This document shows, piece after piece, positions 35,637 through 44,269 of a DNA stretch of 64,000 nt. The translations under genes and the position numbers were made by a program. This stretch comes from Sphingobacterium sp. B16(2022) (lineage in GTDB: Bacteria > Bacteroidota > Bacteroidia > Sphingobacteriales > Sphingobacteriaceae), in assembly GCF_012030425.1 (NCBI RefSeq), contig NZ_JAAUVN010000006.1:62001-126000 (forward strand). Direction: 5' to 3'. Positions within the stretch are counted from its first letter, which is position 1. Every line of letters starts with the position of its first letter. The notes below the pieces were generated by a model. The model made no database searches, was not told the origin of the DNA, and worked only from the letters and a program-made list of their open reading frames with translations.

Positions 35637-35672
35637 AAAAAAGCGAATATTTATAAAAACATTCGCTTTTTT
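35637..35672 (-). terminator. Terminator after the YugP-type peptidase
   Basis: AAAAAAGCGAAT (35637-35648) pairs with ATTCGCTTTTTT (35661-35672); T-rich on the leftward transcript. Confidence 0.8.
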
Positions 35673-35697
35673 GTGCTTTTAAGTATCCGTAAAGCCC

Positions 35698-36381
35698 TTA
35701 ATCTCTTCTTCCGAATAATAGGGAAGCATAATATAATAGGGTAACCAAAGCACTTAATGCTGCTACTACATATGTCATTGCAGCCCATTTTAATGCATCT
35801 TTTACACCTTCATCTTCTGTCGAGCTGTAAGTTACACCATTATTGCTTAACCAGGCTTTCGCACGATTTGAGGCATCAAATTCTACCGGAAGCGTCACGA
35901 AACTAAAAATTGTTGTAATCGCTAATGCCGCAACTCCTATTGCTAGAACAATGTAGTTCTGTGAAAAGGCCATTAATATAACACCCAACATCAAAACCCA
36001 AGATGTCAATTTTGAAGCGAAGCTCACCATGGGTACCATGGCAGATCTAAATCCTAACCATTTATATGCCGTAGCATGTTGCACAGCATGACCACATTCG
36101 TGAGCAGAAACTGCCGCTGCGGCAATACTTCTTCCACTGTAAACTTCAGGGCTTAGATTTACTGTTTTATCTGCTGGATTATAGTGGTCACCTAAACGAT
36201 CAGGGATCGAAACGACCTTCACATCATAAATACCATTATCATGAAGCATTTTTTGTGCAATCTCTGCCCCTGTCAATCCACTCGTTAAAGGAATTTCAGA
36301 ATATTTTTTAAACTTATTTTTAAATCGGGTTTGAACGATCAGGCTTATAACCATGATCCCTATAAATAAAATCCAATACAT
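35698..36381 (-). CDS. YugP-type zinc metallopeptidase, membrane-bound
   Basis: A 227-residue membrane protein of the Zn_peptidase_2 family. One membrane segment lies at the N-terminus (2-18) and three more in the second half (about 115-135, 143-165, 205-222). The zinc site is HECGH at 94-98 in 'VSAHECGHAVQH', with 'RSAMVP' after it. Substrates are not known for this family. Single gene. Confidence 0.88.
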   Translation of the reverse strand: MYWILFIGIMVISLIVQTRFKNKFKKYSEIPLTSGLTGAEIAQKMLHDNGIYDVKVVSIPDRLGDHYNPADKTVNLSPEVYSGRSIAAAAVSAHECGHAVQHATAYKWLGFRSAMVPMVSFASKLTSWVLMLGVILMAFSQNYIVLAIGVAALAITTIFSFVTLPVEFDASNRAKAWLSNNGVTYSSTEDEGVKDALKWAAMTYVVAALSALVTLLYYASLLFGRRD

Positions 36382-36529
36382 AATATTTTCTTTGTTTTAA
36401 TAGTTACTTATCAAAATACATTCCACCTTGTCATAACAGACAAAATTTCACATACTAATGTACTAAAATCATTCATTAATACATAAAAGAACAATAAGTG
36501 AAACAAAAATATGACATTATTACATAGAA

Positions 36530-36573
36530 AGTCAAAAAACAAAAGGGATGCCCCTCATCGGTTCATCCCTTTT
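36530..36573 (-). terminator. Terminator after the ECF sigma gene
   Basis: AAAAGGGATG (36541-36550) pairs with CATCCCTTTT (36564-36573); leftward a T-rich tract follows. Confidence 0.8.
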
Positions 36574-36596
36574 AAATAGTAGTATATTGTGTGATA

Positions 36597-37187
36597 CTAA
36601 CCGATCTGCAACATCAGACTTTGGCCTTCGATCATCTTACGAAGGTTGGCTAATGCATACCGCATACGTCCCAATGCAGTATTGATACTCACTTCAGTGA
36701 TATCAGCTATATCTTTAAAGCTCATATCGCAAAAATGTCTCATAATCAATACCTCTTTTTGATCATCAGGAAGTTTTTGAATCATTTTCTTCAAATCGAT
36801 ATCACGTTGTTCTCTTAACATTTTTGATTCCACATTTTCATCACTGAAATCCAATACATCGAAAATATCAAAACCTTCTGTATTGACAATACTCGGAGCT
36901 CTTTTCTCTTTTCTAAAATGATCGATAATCATATTATGGGCAATGCGCATAACCCAAGGCAAGAATTTACCCTCGTCATTATATTTCCCTCCTTTTAATG
37001 TATTGATTACTTTTATAAAAGTTTCCTGAAAAATATCTTCTGCAAGATATTCATCTTTTACTTTCATATAAATGGATGTGTATATTTTTGATTTATAACG
37101 TTCTAACAAAGCTGCTAACGCTGTTTCTTTACCATCTAAATATATATGGATTAATTCTTGATCCGTCTTTTTATTTAAAATACTCAT
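36597..37187 (-). CDS. ECF-type RNA polymerase sigma factor
   Basis: A 196-residue group-4 sigma factor. Region 2 ('YKSKIYTSIYMKVKDEYLAEDIFQETFIKVINTL', then 'FLPWVMRIAHNMIIDHFRKEKR') and region 4 ('LPDDQKEVLIMRHFCDMSFKDIADITEVSINTALGRMRYALANLRK') are complete. There is no neighbouring anti-sigma gene, and the protein has no obvious sensory extension; such stand-alone ECF factors are conserved in Bacteroidota. Confidence 0.92.
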   Translation of the reverse strand: MSILNKKTDQELIHIYLDGKETALAALLERYKSKIYTSIYMKVKDEYLAEDIFQETFIKVINTLKGGKYNDEGKFLPWVMRIAHNMIIDHFRKEKRAPSIVNTEGFDIFDVLDFSDENVESKMLREQRDIDLKKMIQKLPDDQKEVLIMRHFCDMSFKDIADITEVSINTALGRMRYALANLRKMIEGQSLMLQIG

Positions 37188-37365
37188 ACTTCACCTATTT
37201 TTAGCAGTTACCAAATTAATTTTAATTACAACCTGTTTAAAAAGTAGATGTCTGTCGTATAGTATTTCGTTTATATAGTGATCAATTTTCGTATACTCAA
37301 AACAAGAGAAAATTATCGAGTAATCAAATTATTACAATGGAATTTAAGACTTTTTAACATTTGCA

Positions 37366-37401
37366 CAAAAAAAGTGCCCTGATTTTAAATCAAGGGCACT
37401 T
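37366..37401 (-). terminator. Terminator after glyA
   Basis: AAGTGCCCTGATTT pairs with AAATCAAGGGCACTT, with a one-base bulge; on the leftward transcript it is followed by TTTTTTT. Confidence 0.85.
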
Positions 37402-37429
37402 ATTATGTTATGATATGTTAACGTACTGC

Positions 37430-38701
37430 TTATTTATAAAGAGGGAAACCTGCCATCATCTCTTTTACCTTAGCGTGGATTTTAGCAAGTTCTGATTCGT
37501 TTGATGCATTTACGATAGCTGCATCAATTAATTCACCGATTTGTACAATCTCTGTTTCCTTGATACCGCGAGTTGTAATGGCTGCTGTACCAAAACGAAC
37601 ACCTGAAGTAACAAAAGGAGAACGAGAATCAAAAGGAACCATATTTTTGTTAGTTGTGATACCCGCTTTTCCTAAAACTGCCTCTGCTTCTTTACCAGAA
37701 ATATCTTTATTACGTAAGTCAACCAACATTAAATGATTGTCTGTACCGCCAGAAATAATTTTGTAATCTCTTTCTACGAAGAACTGTGCTAAAGCCGCTG
37801 CGTTTTTCTTTACTTGAACAATATACTCCATATATTCGTCAGAAAGAGCTTCACCGTAAGCAATAGCTTTAGCAGCGATAGTATGCTCCAAAGGTCCACC
37901 TTGTGTACCTGGGAATACTGCTAAATCTAACAACTGTGTAATAGTTCTTGTTTCTCCTTTTGGTGTTTTTGCACCCCAAGTGTTTTCGAAATCTTTCCCT
38001 ACCATAATCATACCGCCACGTGGTCCACGAAGTGTTTTATGGGTAGTAGTTGTTACGATATGACAATGTGGAAGTGGATCATTCAACAATCCTCTTGCGA
38101 TAAGTCCTGCAGGGTGAGAAATATCCGCTAAAACCAAAGCTCCAATTTCATCAGCAACTTTACGGATACGCGCATAATCCCAATCACGAGAATAAGCAGA
38201 AGCACCACAAATAATCATTTTTGGTTTTTCACGAAGTGCTGTTTCTTCTAATTGCTCATAGTCAATTAGTCCTGTATCTTCTTTTACACCATAAAACAAA
38301 GGTTGGTAAATTTTACCTGAAAGATTTGCTGGAGAACCGTGTGTTAAGTGACCACCATGCGATAAATCAAGACCTAGAATTTTATCACCTGGTTTAATTG
38401 TTGCTAAAAAAACTGCTGCGTTGGCCTGTGCTCCTGAATGTGGTTGTACGTTTACCCATTCTGCACCGAATAATTGCTTTGCACGGTTGATGGCAATAGT
38501 CTCAATTTCATCGACTACCTCACAACCTCCATAGTAACGTTTTCCCGGTAAGCCTTCAGCATATTTATTTGTCAAAACTGAACCTGCAGCTTCCATAACT
38601 TGTTTTGAAACGAAGTTTTCTGATGCGATTAATTCGATACCCTCCTCTTGGCGTTTCAGCTCATCAGCTATCAAATTGAAAATGGCTTGATCTCTTTCCA
38701 T
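37430..38701 (-). CDS. glyA: Serine hydroxymethyltransferase
   Basis: A 423-residue PLP enzyme that converts serine and tetrahydrofolate to glycine and methylene-tetrahydrofolate. 'EGIELIASENFVSKQVMEAAGS', 'YAEGLPGKRYYGGCEVVDEIE' and the PLP-lysine motif 'TTTTHKTLRGPRGG' are present. Length is that of the family. Single gene with its own promoter and terminator. Confidence 0.97.
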   Translation of the reverse strand: MERDQAIFNLIADELKRQEEGIELIASENFVSKQVMEAAGSVLTNKYAEGLPGKRYYGGCEVVDEIETIAINRAKQLFGAEWVNVQPHSGAQANAAVFLATIKPGDKILGLDLSHGGHLTHGSPANLSGKIYQPLFYGVKEDTGLIDYEQLEETALREKPKMIICGASAYSRDWDYARIRKVADEIGALVLADISHPAGLIARGLLNDPLPHCHIVTTTTHKTLRGPRGGMIMVGKDFENTWGAKTPKGETRTITQLLDLAVFPGTQGGPLEHTIAAKAIAYGEALSDEYMEYIVQVKKNAAALAQFFVERDYKIISGGTDNHLMLVDLRNKDISGKEAEAVLGKAGITTNKNMVPFDSRSPFVTSGVRFGTAAITTRGIKETEIVQIGELIDAAIVNASNESELAKIHAKVKEMMAGFPLYK

Positions 38702-38745
38702 TGTTTTAATCTAGTGTAAAATATGAATATTATGATTTTAGTCTA

Positions 38746-38753
38746 CAAATATA
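38746..38753 (-). promoter_or_regulatory. -7 element TATATTTG before glyA
   Basis: Read leftward, TATATTTG fits TAnnTTTG and lies 45 nt before the glyA start; a TTTG at 38776-38779, 22 bases away, may be the -33 element. Confidence 0.5.
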
Positions 38754-39076
38754 GTATAATACTTAAAAAAGGCCTCAAAAAACAGGCTTTATTATTACGA
38801 AATTTCACAAAAACCCCTTATTTATTAAAATTCATTAAAATGAAAAATTCAAATATTTCCTGATTCTTTCCTGCATATGATGCACATAAAATCAATAAAA
38901 GAAAGTTGCTCATCCACAAATAAATATCAATATCAGGAATCCCATGACGATCAAATTGATGTTAATACATATTACTTTGTAACATGTTACGAACGAACCT
39001 ATGTCCGATATTGGCAATCAATGTGTTTAATCAATGTCATAAATCAGAAGCAGTCCTATTTTCTATTAAAATTATG

Positions 39077-39084
39077 TAATTTTG
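39077..39084 (+). promoter_or_regulatory. -7 element TAATTTTG before the Fe-S carrier gene
   Basis: TAATTTTG fits TAnnTTTG 27 nt before the ATG at 39111; no clear -33 element. Confidence 0.4.
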
Positions 39085-39110
39085 TTTAAGTTGGTTAAAA
39101 TATTATCACG

Positions 39111-39464
39111 ATGAGTACAGAGACTATAACAGAAAAAGCTCCCTTGACATTAACTGAAGGAGCGATAAAGGAACTAAAAAAACTGAAGGATCAACAAGAA
39201 ATTTCAGATGATTTTGGATTACGTATTGGTGTTGAAGGTGGCGGTTGTTCTGGGATGAGCTATATTTTAGGATTCGACCAGAAAAAAGAAGGTGATAGCG
39301 AATACAGTATTTCGGGAATTAGGGTATTTATGAACAAAGCACATGGTTTATATTTAGCTGGGATGGAAGTTGATTTTAGAAACGGTTTAGATGCACGTGG
39401 TTTTACCTTCAACAATCCAAATGCTTCCAGCACTTGTGGTTGTGGAAGTTCTTTCTCTGCATAA
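39111..39464 (+). CDS. A-type iron-sulfur carrier protein (IscA/SufA/ErpA family)
   Basis: A 117-residue HesB-like protein that carries Fe-S clusters to target proteins. The three ligand cysteines are visible: GGGCSGMSY (about Cys46) and STCGCGSSF near the C-terminus. No other isc or suf gene is adjacent, so the exact member (SufA or ErpA-like) cannot be told. Strong terminator downstream. Confidence 0.92.
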   Translation: MSTETITEKAPLTLTEGAIKELKKLKDQQEISDDFGLRIGVEGGGCSGMSYILGFDQKKEGDSEYSISGIRVFMNKAHGLYLAGMEVDFRNGLDARGFTFNNPNASSTCGCGSSFSA

Positions 39465-39484
39465 AGAATTAAAAATATACAGAC

Positions 39485-39519
39485 AAAGCCCAATATTCAG
39501 TGAATATTGGGCTTTTTTT
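39485..39519 (+). terminator. Terminator after the Fe-S carrier gene
   Basis: A perfect 15-bp stem AAAGCCCAATATTCA / TGAATATTGGGCTTT with a one-base loop gap, then TTTT. Confidence 0.88.
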
Positions 39520-39586
39520 ATTTATGAATCCTATTGATACGATCACTCCTTCAAGTTTAAATATCACTTTTTAGATTGATTATGCT

Positions 39587-39612
39587 ATACAACCTGATGT
39601 TAAAGGTTGTAT
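39587..39612 (+). other. Hairpin upstream of ileS
   Basis: ATACAACCT (39587-39595) pairs with AGGTTGTAT (39604-39612) around 8 bases. A related AAAAGGGTTG and a T6 run follow at about 39620-39636. It may be part of an ileS leader or a stray hairpin; it does not look like a T-box. Confidence 0.35.
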
Positions 39613-39699
39613 TTACCTTAAAAGGGTTGTTTTTTAGCTTTTACCTTTCAGCTTAATTGATTAAATTAGCGACCTTTAGAAAAAGAATACGAGACACTG

Positions 39700-42600
39700 A
39701 TGTATAAAGAATATAAGCAGCTTAATTTGCCGGAAATAGGCAAAGAAATATTGACCCGTTGGGAACAGGAAAAAATATTCGAAAAAAGTATCACAAACCG
39801 TCCAGGAAATAAAACGTACACCTTCTATGAAGGTCCTCCTTCTGCCAACGGTATGCCTGGTATTCACCATGTAATGGGGCGCGCAATCAAAGATATCTTC
39901 TGTCGTTATAAAACTTTAAAAGGATTTCAAGTAAAACGTAAGGGCGGATGGGATACGCACGGCCTTCCAATTGAACTTGCTGTTGAAAAAAAACTTGGCA
40001 TTACTAAAGAAGATATTGGAAAGAAAATATCTGTTGAAGAGTACAATGATGCCTGCCGTACAGAGGTAATGAAATACACTGATGTATGGAATGATTTAAC
40101 TATAAAAATGGGGTATTGGGTAGATCTTGAAAACCCTTATATTACCTATGAAAATGAATATATTGAAACACTTTGGTACATCTTAAAAGAATTTTATAAA
40201 AAGGGTCTTTTATACAAAGGGTATACCATACAGCCTTATTCACCTGCGGCAGGAACAGGATTGAGCTCACATGAACTAAATCAACCTGGTACTTACAAAG
40301 ATGTAAAGGATACGACAATTGTCGCACAATTTAGATTAATCAAAAATCAATTGCATCCAGCAATTGCCACTTTAGTGGAAGATGACTCTGAAGATGTTGC
40401 TTTCATTGCTTGGACAACTACGCCTTGGACATTACCTTCCAATACGGCGTTGGTCGTTGGTAAAAAAATAAACTATGTAAAAATTAAAACTTTTAATCAA
40501 TATACAGGAACACCGGTTTCGGTTATATTGGCTAAAGATTTAATCCCTAAACATTTTAAAACTGAAGGAAAAGACGCATCGTTTCAAGATTATAATTTAG
40601 GTGATAAGGTTATTCCTTGGGAAGTTGCGGCAACTTTCACGGGCGAAGAGCTTGTTGGTTTACGCTATGAGCAGTTGATGCCTTATATCACGTCAGATGA
40701 ACTACAGGAAAAAGCTTTCCGTGTAATCCCTGGAGATTTTGTAACTACAGAAGATGGTACAGGTATCGTGCATGCTGCACCAACATACGGCGCAGATGAC
40801 TTTAGAGTAGCTAAAGAGCAAGGTGTACCCGGAATCTTGATCAAAGATGAAAATGGCAAAGAAGTACCTACTGTGGATCGTACTGGTCGATTTGTTAAGG
40901 AAATCACTGACTTTGCAGGTCGTTTTGTTAAAGAGGAATATTATTCGGATGCTGAACGTGCCGATAAAGATTTCCGTCCTACAGATGTGCTTATCGCCAT
41001 AAAATTGAAAGAAGACAACAAAGCTTTTGATGTTAAAAAATATGAGCATACTTATCCACACTGCTGGCGTACAGACAAACCTGTTCTGTACTATCCATTG
41101 GATAGCTGGTTTGTTAAATCGACCGCTGTTAAAAATGATTTAGTTGCACTAAATAAAACCATTAACTGGAAGCCTGAAGCGACTGGTACTGGACGCTTTG
41201 GTAATTGGTTGGAAAATCTAGTTGACTGGAATCTATCACGCTCACGTTACTGGGGGACTCCCCTACCTATCTGGCGCTCTGAAGATGAGAATGAAGAAAT
41301 CTGCGTTGGTTCTATGCCTGAATTAAAGGCTTTATTGGAAGCATCTCTGGTTTCTGATGTATTATCTGAAAAAGAAAAAGAAACTAACAAAGCATATTTG
41401 GATAAATTCGGAACTGAAAAACTTGATCTGCATCGTCCTTATGTAGACGATATTGTATTTGTATCGGATGCGGGTCAAAAATTATTCCGTGAACCTGATT
41501 TAATCGATGTTTGGTTTGATTCTGGTGCTATGCCTTACGCACAGTGGGGTCTAGACTATGAAAAACTTGCAAAAGGAGAAGCACTTCCATTTAAAGAAGG
41601 TTATAAAGAAGCATTTCCGGCAGACTTCATTGCTGAGGGAGTTGATCAGACACGTGGCTGGTTCTTCACACTTCATGCAATCTCAACGATGTTACAAAAA
41701 TCGGTTGCATTCAAAAATGTCATTTCGAATGGATTGGTTTTAGATAAAAATGGTAATAAAATGTCTAAACGTCTTGGTAATGGGATTGATCCATTTACCA
41801 TGTTAGATAAATATAGTGCTGATGCAACACGTTGGTATATGATCAGCAATGCTTCACCATGGGATAATTTAAAGTTCAATGAAGAGGGACTGGATGAGGT
41901 ACGTCGTAAGTTTTTCGGAACTTTATATAATACCTATGCATTTTTTGCTCTGTACGCGAACATTGATAAATTTAGTTATAGTGAAGCGGATATTGCTTTA
42001 GAAAACCGTCCTGAAATAGACCGTTGGGTAATATCACTATTGAACAGTTTAATTAAAGAAGTCGATGAATTTTATGCGGACTTCGAGCCCACAAAAGCGG
42101 CACGTGCCATACAAAATTTTGTTGACGAGCATTTAAGTAACTGGTACGTTCGTCTTTGCCGCCGTCGTTTCTGGAAGGGAGAATATTCTGAAGATAAGAT
42201 CTCTGCTTACCAAACTTTATTTACTTGTTTGGATACGATAGCGAAATTGATGTCTCCTATCTCGCCTTTCTTTTCAGACCAGTTGTATCTAGATTTGAAC
42301 AACGCTACGGGTAGGGAAACTTTTGAATCTGTGCATTTAGCAAATTTCCCGAATTATCAGGAAAAATTGATCGACAAGGATTTGGAGGAGCGTATGTCAT
42401 TGGCTCAAGATATTTCATCCCTTACCTTATCACTGCGCAAAAAAGTAGGCATCAATGTACGACAACCGTTAAACAAAATCTTACTTCCGGTACTGGATAA
42501 TAGCTTCCAAGAACGTGTAGAAAAGGTAAAAGATTTGATACTTTCCGAAACGAATATTAAAGATATTCAATTCATTACGGACACGACAGGTATCATCAAG

Positions 42601-43113
42601 AAAAAAATTAAACCGAACTTTAAAGCTCTTGGCTCGAAAGTTGGTAAAGACATGAAGTTAGTGTCTGCAAAAATCAATGCACTTTCTACAGAAGAGCTTG
42701 CAAAATTGGAAAGCGATGGTGAAATTTTATTAGCCGATACACCTTATACAATTCAATTGAGCGATGTAGAAATTATAGCAGAAGATGTTGCTGGCTGGCA
42801 GGTCGCTAATTTAGCTAAATTAACCGTAGCCCTGGATATCCATATTTCTGAGGAATTAAAACAAGAAGGATTGTCAAGAGAGTTGGTTAACCGTATCCAA
42901 AACCTAAGGAAAGACAAAGGTTTTGAGGTTACTGACCGTATCCGTGTTTTAGTTAGCAAAGATGCTGATATTGAGAGCGCAACGAATGAAAATTTATCTT
43001 ATATTTGTACCGAAATTCTAGCGGATTCATTGAGTTTCGAAGAATCACTAACTACCGGAGATAGCATTGATATTGACGGAAAGGAATTGAATGTTTTAAT
43101 CGAAAAAATTTAA
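39700..43113 (+). CDS. ileS: Isoleucyl-tRNA synthetase
   Basis: A 1137-residue class-I synthetase of the long eukaryote-like type. The HIGH-type motif is in 'GPPSANGMPGIHHVMGRA', the editing domain contains 'AWTTTPWTLPSNTAL', 'WDTHGLPIE' and 'SRSRYWGTPLPIW' are present, and the KMSKR loop is 'NKMSKRLGNG'. There is no C-terminal zinc finger like that of the E. coli enzyme. The DksA-like gene starts 3 nt after the stop and is therefore cotranscribed. Confidence 0.97.
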   Translation: MYKEYKQLNLPEIGKEILTRWEQEKIFEKSITNRPGNKTYTFYEGPPSANGMPGIHHVMGRAIKDIFCRYKTLKGFQVKRKGGWDTHGLPIELAVEKKLGITKEDIGKKISVEEYNDACRTEVMKYTDVWNDLTIKMGYWVDLENPYITYENEYIETLWYILKEFYKKGLLYKGYTIQPYSPAAGTGLSSHELNQPGTYKDVKDTTIVAQFRLIKNQLHPAIATLVEDDSEDVAFIAWTTTPWTLPSNTALVVGKKINYVKIKTFNQYTGTPVSVILAKDLIPKHFKTEGKDASFQDYNLGDKVIPWEVAATFTGEELVGLRYEQLMPYITSDELQEKAFRVIPGDFVTTEDGTGIVHAAPTYGADDFRVAKEQGVPGILIKDENGKEVPTVDRTGRFVKEITDFAGRFVKEEYYSDAERADKDFRPTDVLIAIKLKEDNKAFDVKKYEHTYPHCWRTDKPVLYYPLDSWFVKSTAVKNDLVALNKTINWKPEATGTGRFGNWLENLVDWNLSRSRYWGTPLPIWRSEDENEEICVGSMPELKALLEASLVSDVLSEKEKETNKAYLDKFGTEKLDLHRPYVDDIVFVSDAGQKLFREPDLIDVWFDSGAMPYAQWGLDYEKLAKGEALPFKEGYKEAFPADFIAEGVDQTRGWFFTLHAISTMLQKSVAFKNVISNGLVLDKNGNKMSKRLGNGIDPFTMLDKYSADATRWYMISNASPWDNLKFNEEGLDEVRRKFFGTLYNTYAFFALYANIDKFSYSEADIALENRPEIDRWVISLLNSLIKEVDEFYADFEPTKAARAIQNFVDEHLSNWYVRLCRRRFWKGEYSEDKISAYQTLFTCLDTIAKLMSPISPFFSDQLYLDLNNATGRETFESVHLANFPNYQEKLIDKDLEERMSLAQDISSLTLSLRKKVGINVRQPLNKILLPVLDNSFQERVEKVKDLILSETNIKDIQFITDTTGIIKKKIKPNFKALGSKVGKDMKLVSAKINALSTEELAKLESDGEILLADTPYTIQLSDVEIIAEDVAGWQVANLAKLTVALDIHISEELKQEGLSRELVNRIQNLRKDKGFEVTDRIRVLVSKDADIESATNENLSYICTEILADSLSFEESLTTGDSIDIDGKELNVLIEKI

Positions 43114-43116
43114 ATT

Positions 43117-43503
43117 ATGGCAACTAATAACGAAAAGACACGCTATAGCGATTCAGAGCTACAAGAATTTAAAAGCATTATCTTAGAAAAACTAAGAATT
43201 GCAAAAGAGGAACTTGCTGCCTTAACAGCCTCTCTAAATAATAGTGATGCAAATGGTACGGATGATACTGCTGGTACTTATAAAACTTTGGAAGATGGTT
43301 CTGCCACTTTAGAAAAAGAACAAACGAATCAGTTAGCTGCTCGCCAACGAAAATTCATCGACAACTTAGATGCGGCTTTAGTTCGTATTGAGAACAAAAC
43401 TTATGGTATTTGTAGAGAAACGGGAAAATTGATCCAAAAGGAAAGATTGAAAGCTGTTCCTCACACTACGTTAAGTATCGAAGCTAAAAATAAACAGTAT
43501 TAA
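43117..43503 (+). CDS. DksA/TraR-like protein with degenerate zinc finger
   Basis: A 128-residue protein with an N-terminal coiled coil (about 12-90, with 'DDTAG' near the tip region) and a C-terminal zinc-finger fold that aligns to DksA as 'YGICRETGKLIQKERLKAVPHTTLSIEAK'. Only the first of the four DksA cysteines remains; the others are Thr, Ser and Ala, so no zinc can be bound in the usual way. This form is common in Bacteroidota. It may bind RNA polymerase in the secondary channel. It lies between ileS and lspA. Confidence 0.87.
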   Translation: MATNNEKTRYSDSELQEFKSIILEKLRIAKEELAALTASLNNSDANGTDDTAGTYKTLEDGSATLEKEQTNQLAARQRKFIDNLDAALVRIENKTYGICRETGKLIQKERLKAVPHTTLSIEAKNKQY

Positions 43504-43525
43504 TATTTTTTAAATACAAAAACAT

Positions 43526-43557
43526 AATGGTCTTTACCAAAAGTAAAGACCATTTTT
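43526..43557 (+). terminator. Terminator between the DksA-like gene and lspA
   Basis: AATGGTCTTTAC (43526-43537) pairs with GTAAAGACCATT (43543-43554), then TTT. Confidence 0.8.
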
Positions 43558-43563
43558 ACAACT

Positions 43564-44214
43564 ATGAAAGGCTATACTAAACCAGTAATTCTGATTATTC
43601 TCGTTCTTTTAATTGACCAGATATCAAAAATATGGGTCAAATTAAATATGACCATTGGTCAAAGTTATGAGGTGATTGGTAAATTTGTACAAATCCATTT
43701 TATAGAGAATAATGGAATGGCCTATGGAATGGAATTTGGTGGCGAATTTGGGAAACTGATGCTAACACTTTTTCGTATTATCGCTGTCGGAGCAATCGGC
43801 TATGGCCTGCATTACATGGTTAAAAAGAAATATAATCGCGGATTTATTCTCAATATTGCCTTAATCTTTGCAGGAGCACTTGGAAATATTATCGACTCTA
43901 CTTTTTATGGTATGATCTTTAGTGAAAGCACCTGGTACGATAAAGCTTCATTATTTCCTGCAGATGGAGGATATGCAACGATTTTCCATGGAAAGGTCGT
44001 TGATATGCTCTATTTTCCACTGATTAATGGAACATTCCCATCTTGGCTCCCGATTTGGGGTGGTCAAGAATTTCTATTCTTTCGACCGGTATTCAATATT
44101 GCTGATTCTGCAATATCGGTGGGGGTTGTGCTGATTCTACTCTTCCAAAAGAAATATTTTAAAGAAGAGAAAGAAGAAAAAACAAGTATACATAGTGAAA
44201 TCGTAGAAGATTAA
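43564..44214 (+). CDS. lspA: Lipoprotein signal peptidase
   Basis: A 216-residue inner-membrane aspartyl protease that removes signal peptides from prolipoproteins. Four membrane segments are visible, with 'LLIDQISKIWVK', 'IENNGMAYGM', 'AGALGNIIDSTFYGM' and the catalytic 'VVDMLYFP' and 'FNIADSAISVGV'. It is about 50 residues longer than the E. coli enzyme because of an insert between 'FYGM' and 'VVDM', as is usual in Bacteroidota. Several lipoproteins in this window would be its substrates. Confidence 0.95.
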   Translation: MKGYTKPVILIILVLLIDQISKIWVKLNMTIGQSYEVIGKFVQIHFIENNGMAYGMEFGGEFGKLMLTLFRIIAVGAIGYGLHYMVKKKYNRGFILNIALIFAGALGNIIDSTFYGMIFSESTWYDKASLFPADGGYATIFHGKVVDMLYFPLINGTFPSWLPIWGGQEFLFFRPVFNIADSAISVGVVLILLFQKKYFKEEKEEKTSIHSEIVED

Positions 44215-44225
44215 TAACGACTTCT

Positions 44226-44255
44226 AAAAAGTCTTGAATTTTCAAGGCTTTTTTT
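44226..44255 (+). terminator. Terminator after lspA
   Basis: AAAAAGTCTTGAA (44226-44238) pairs with TTCAAGGCTTTTT (44241-44253), one G-U pair, then T. It overlaps an upstream ATG (44234) of the next frame, which argues against that start. Confidence 0.8.
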
Positions 44256-44269
44256 ATGAACAACTACAA

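Larger units (their letters stand above)
38702..39110. other. 409-bp divergent intergenic region
   Basis: It separates leftward glyA from the rightward A-type Fe-S carrier gene and contains -7 elements for both (38746-38753 and 39077-39084). An open frame at 38877-39089 has no recognisable content and runs across the Fe-S gene promoter, so I do not annotate it. Confidence 0.6.

Noticed and set aside
38702..38876. Glycine riboswitch in front of glyA
   Set aside because: The region is short and AT-rich, lacks the conserved aptamer elements and shows a promoter close to the start codon.
38877..39089. Rightward open frame of 70 codons between glyA and the Fe-S carrier gene
   Set aside because: Composition rich in Tyr, Cys, Asn and Ser without any pattern of a fold, no promoter or signal sequence, and it runs over the -7 element of the next gene. 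Probably chance.
39520..39699. T-box riboswitch for ileS
   Set aside because: No specifier-loop arrangement, no T-box core motif and no competing terminator/antiterminator pair that I could build; the hairpin alone is insufficient.
44234..44269. Upstream in-frame start of the second M28 peptidase
   Set aside because: It falls in the lspA terminator and would place a polar stretch before the signal peptide.
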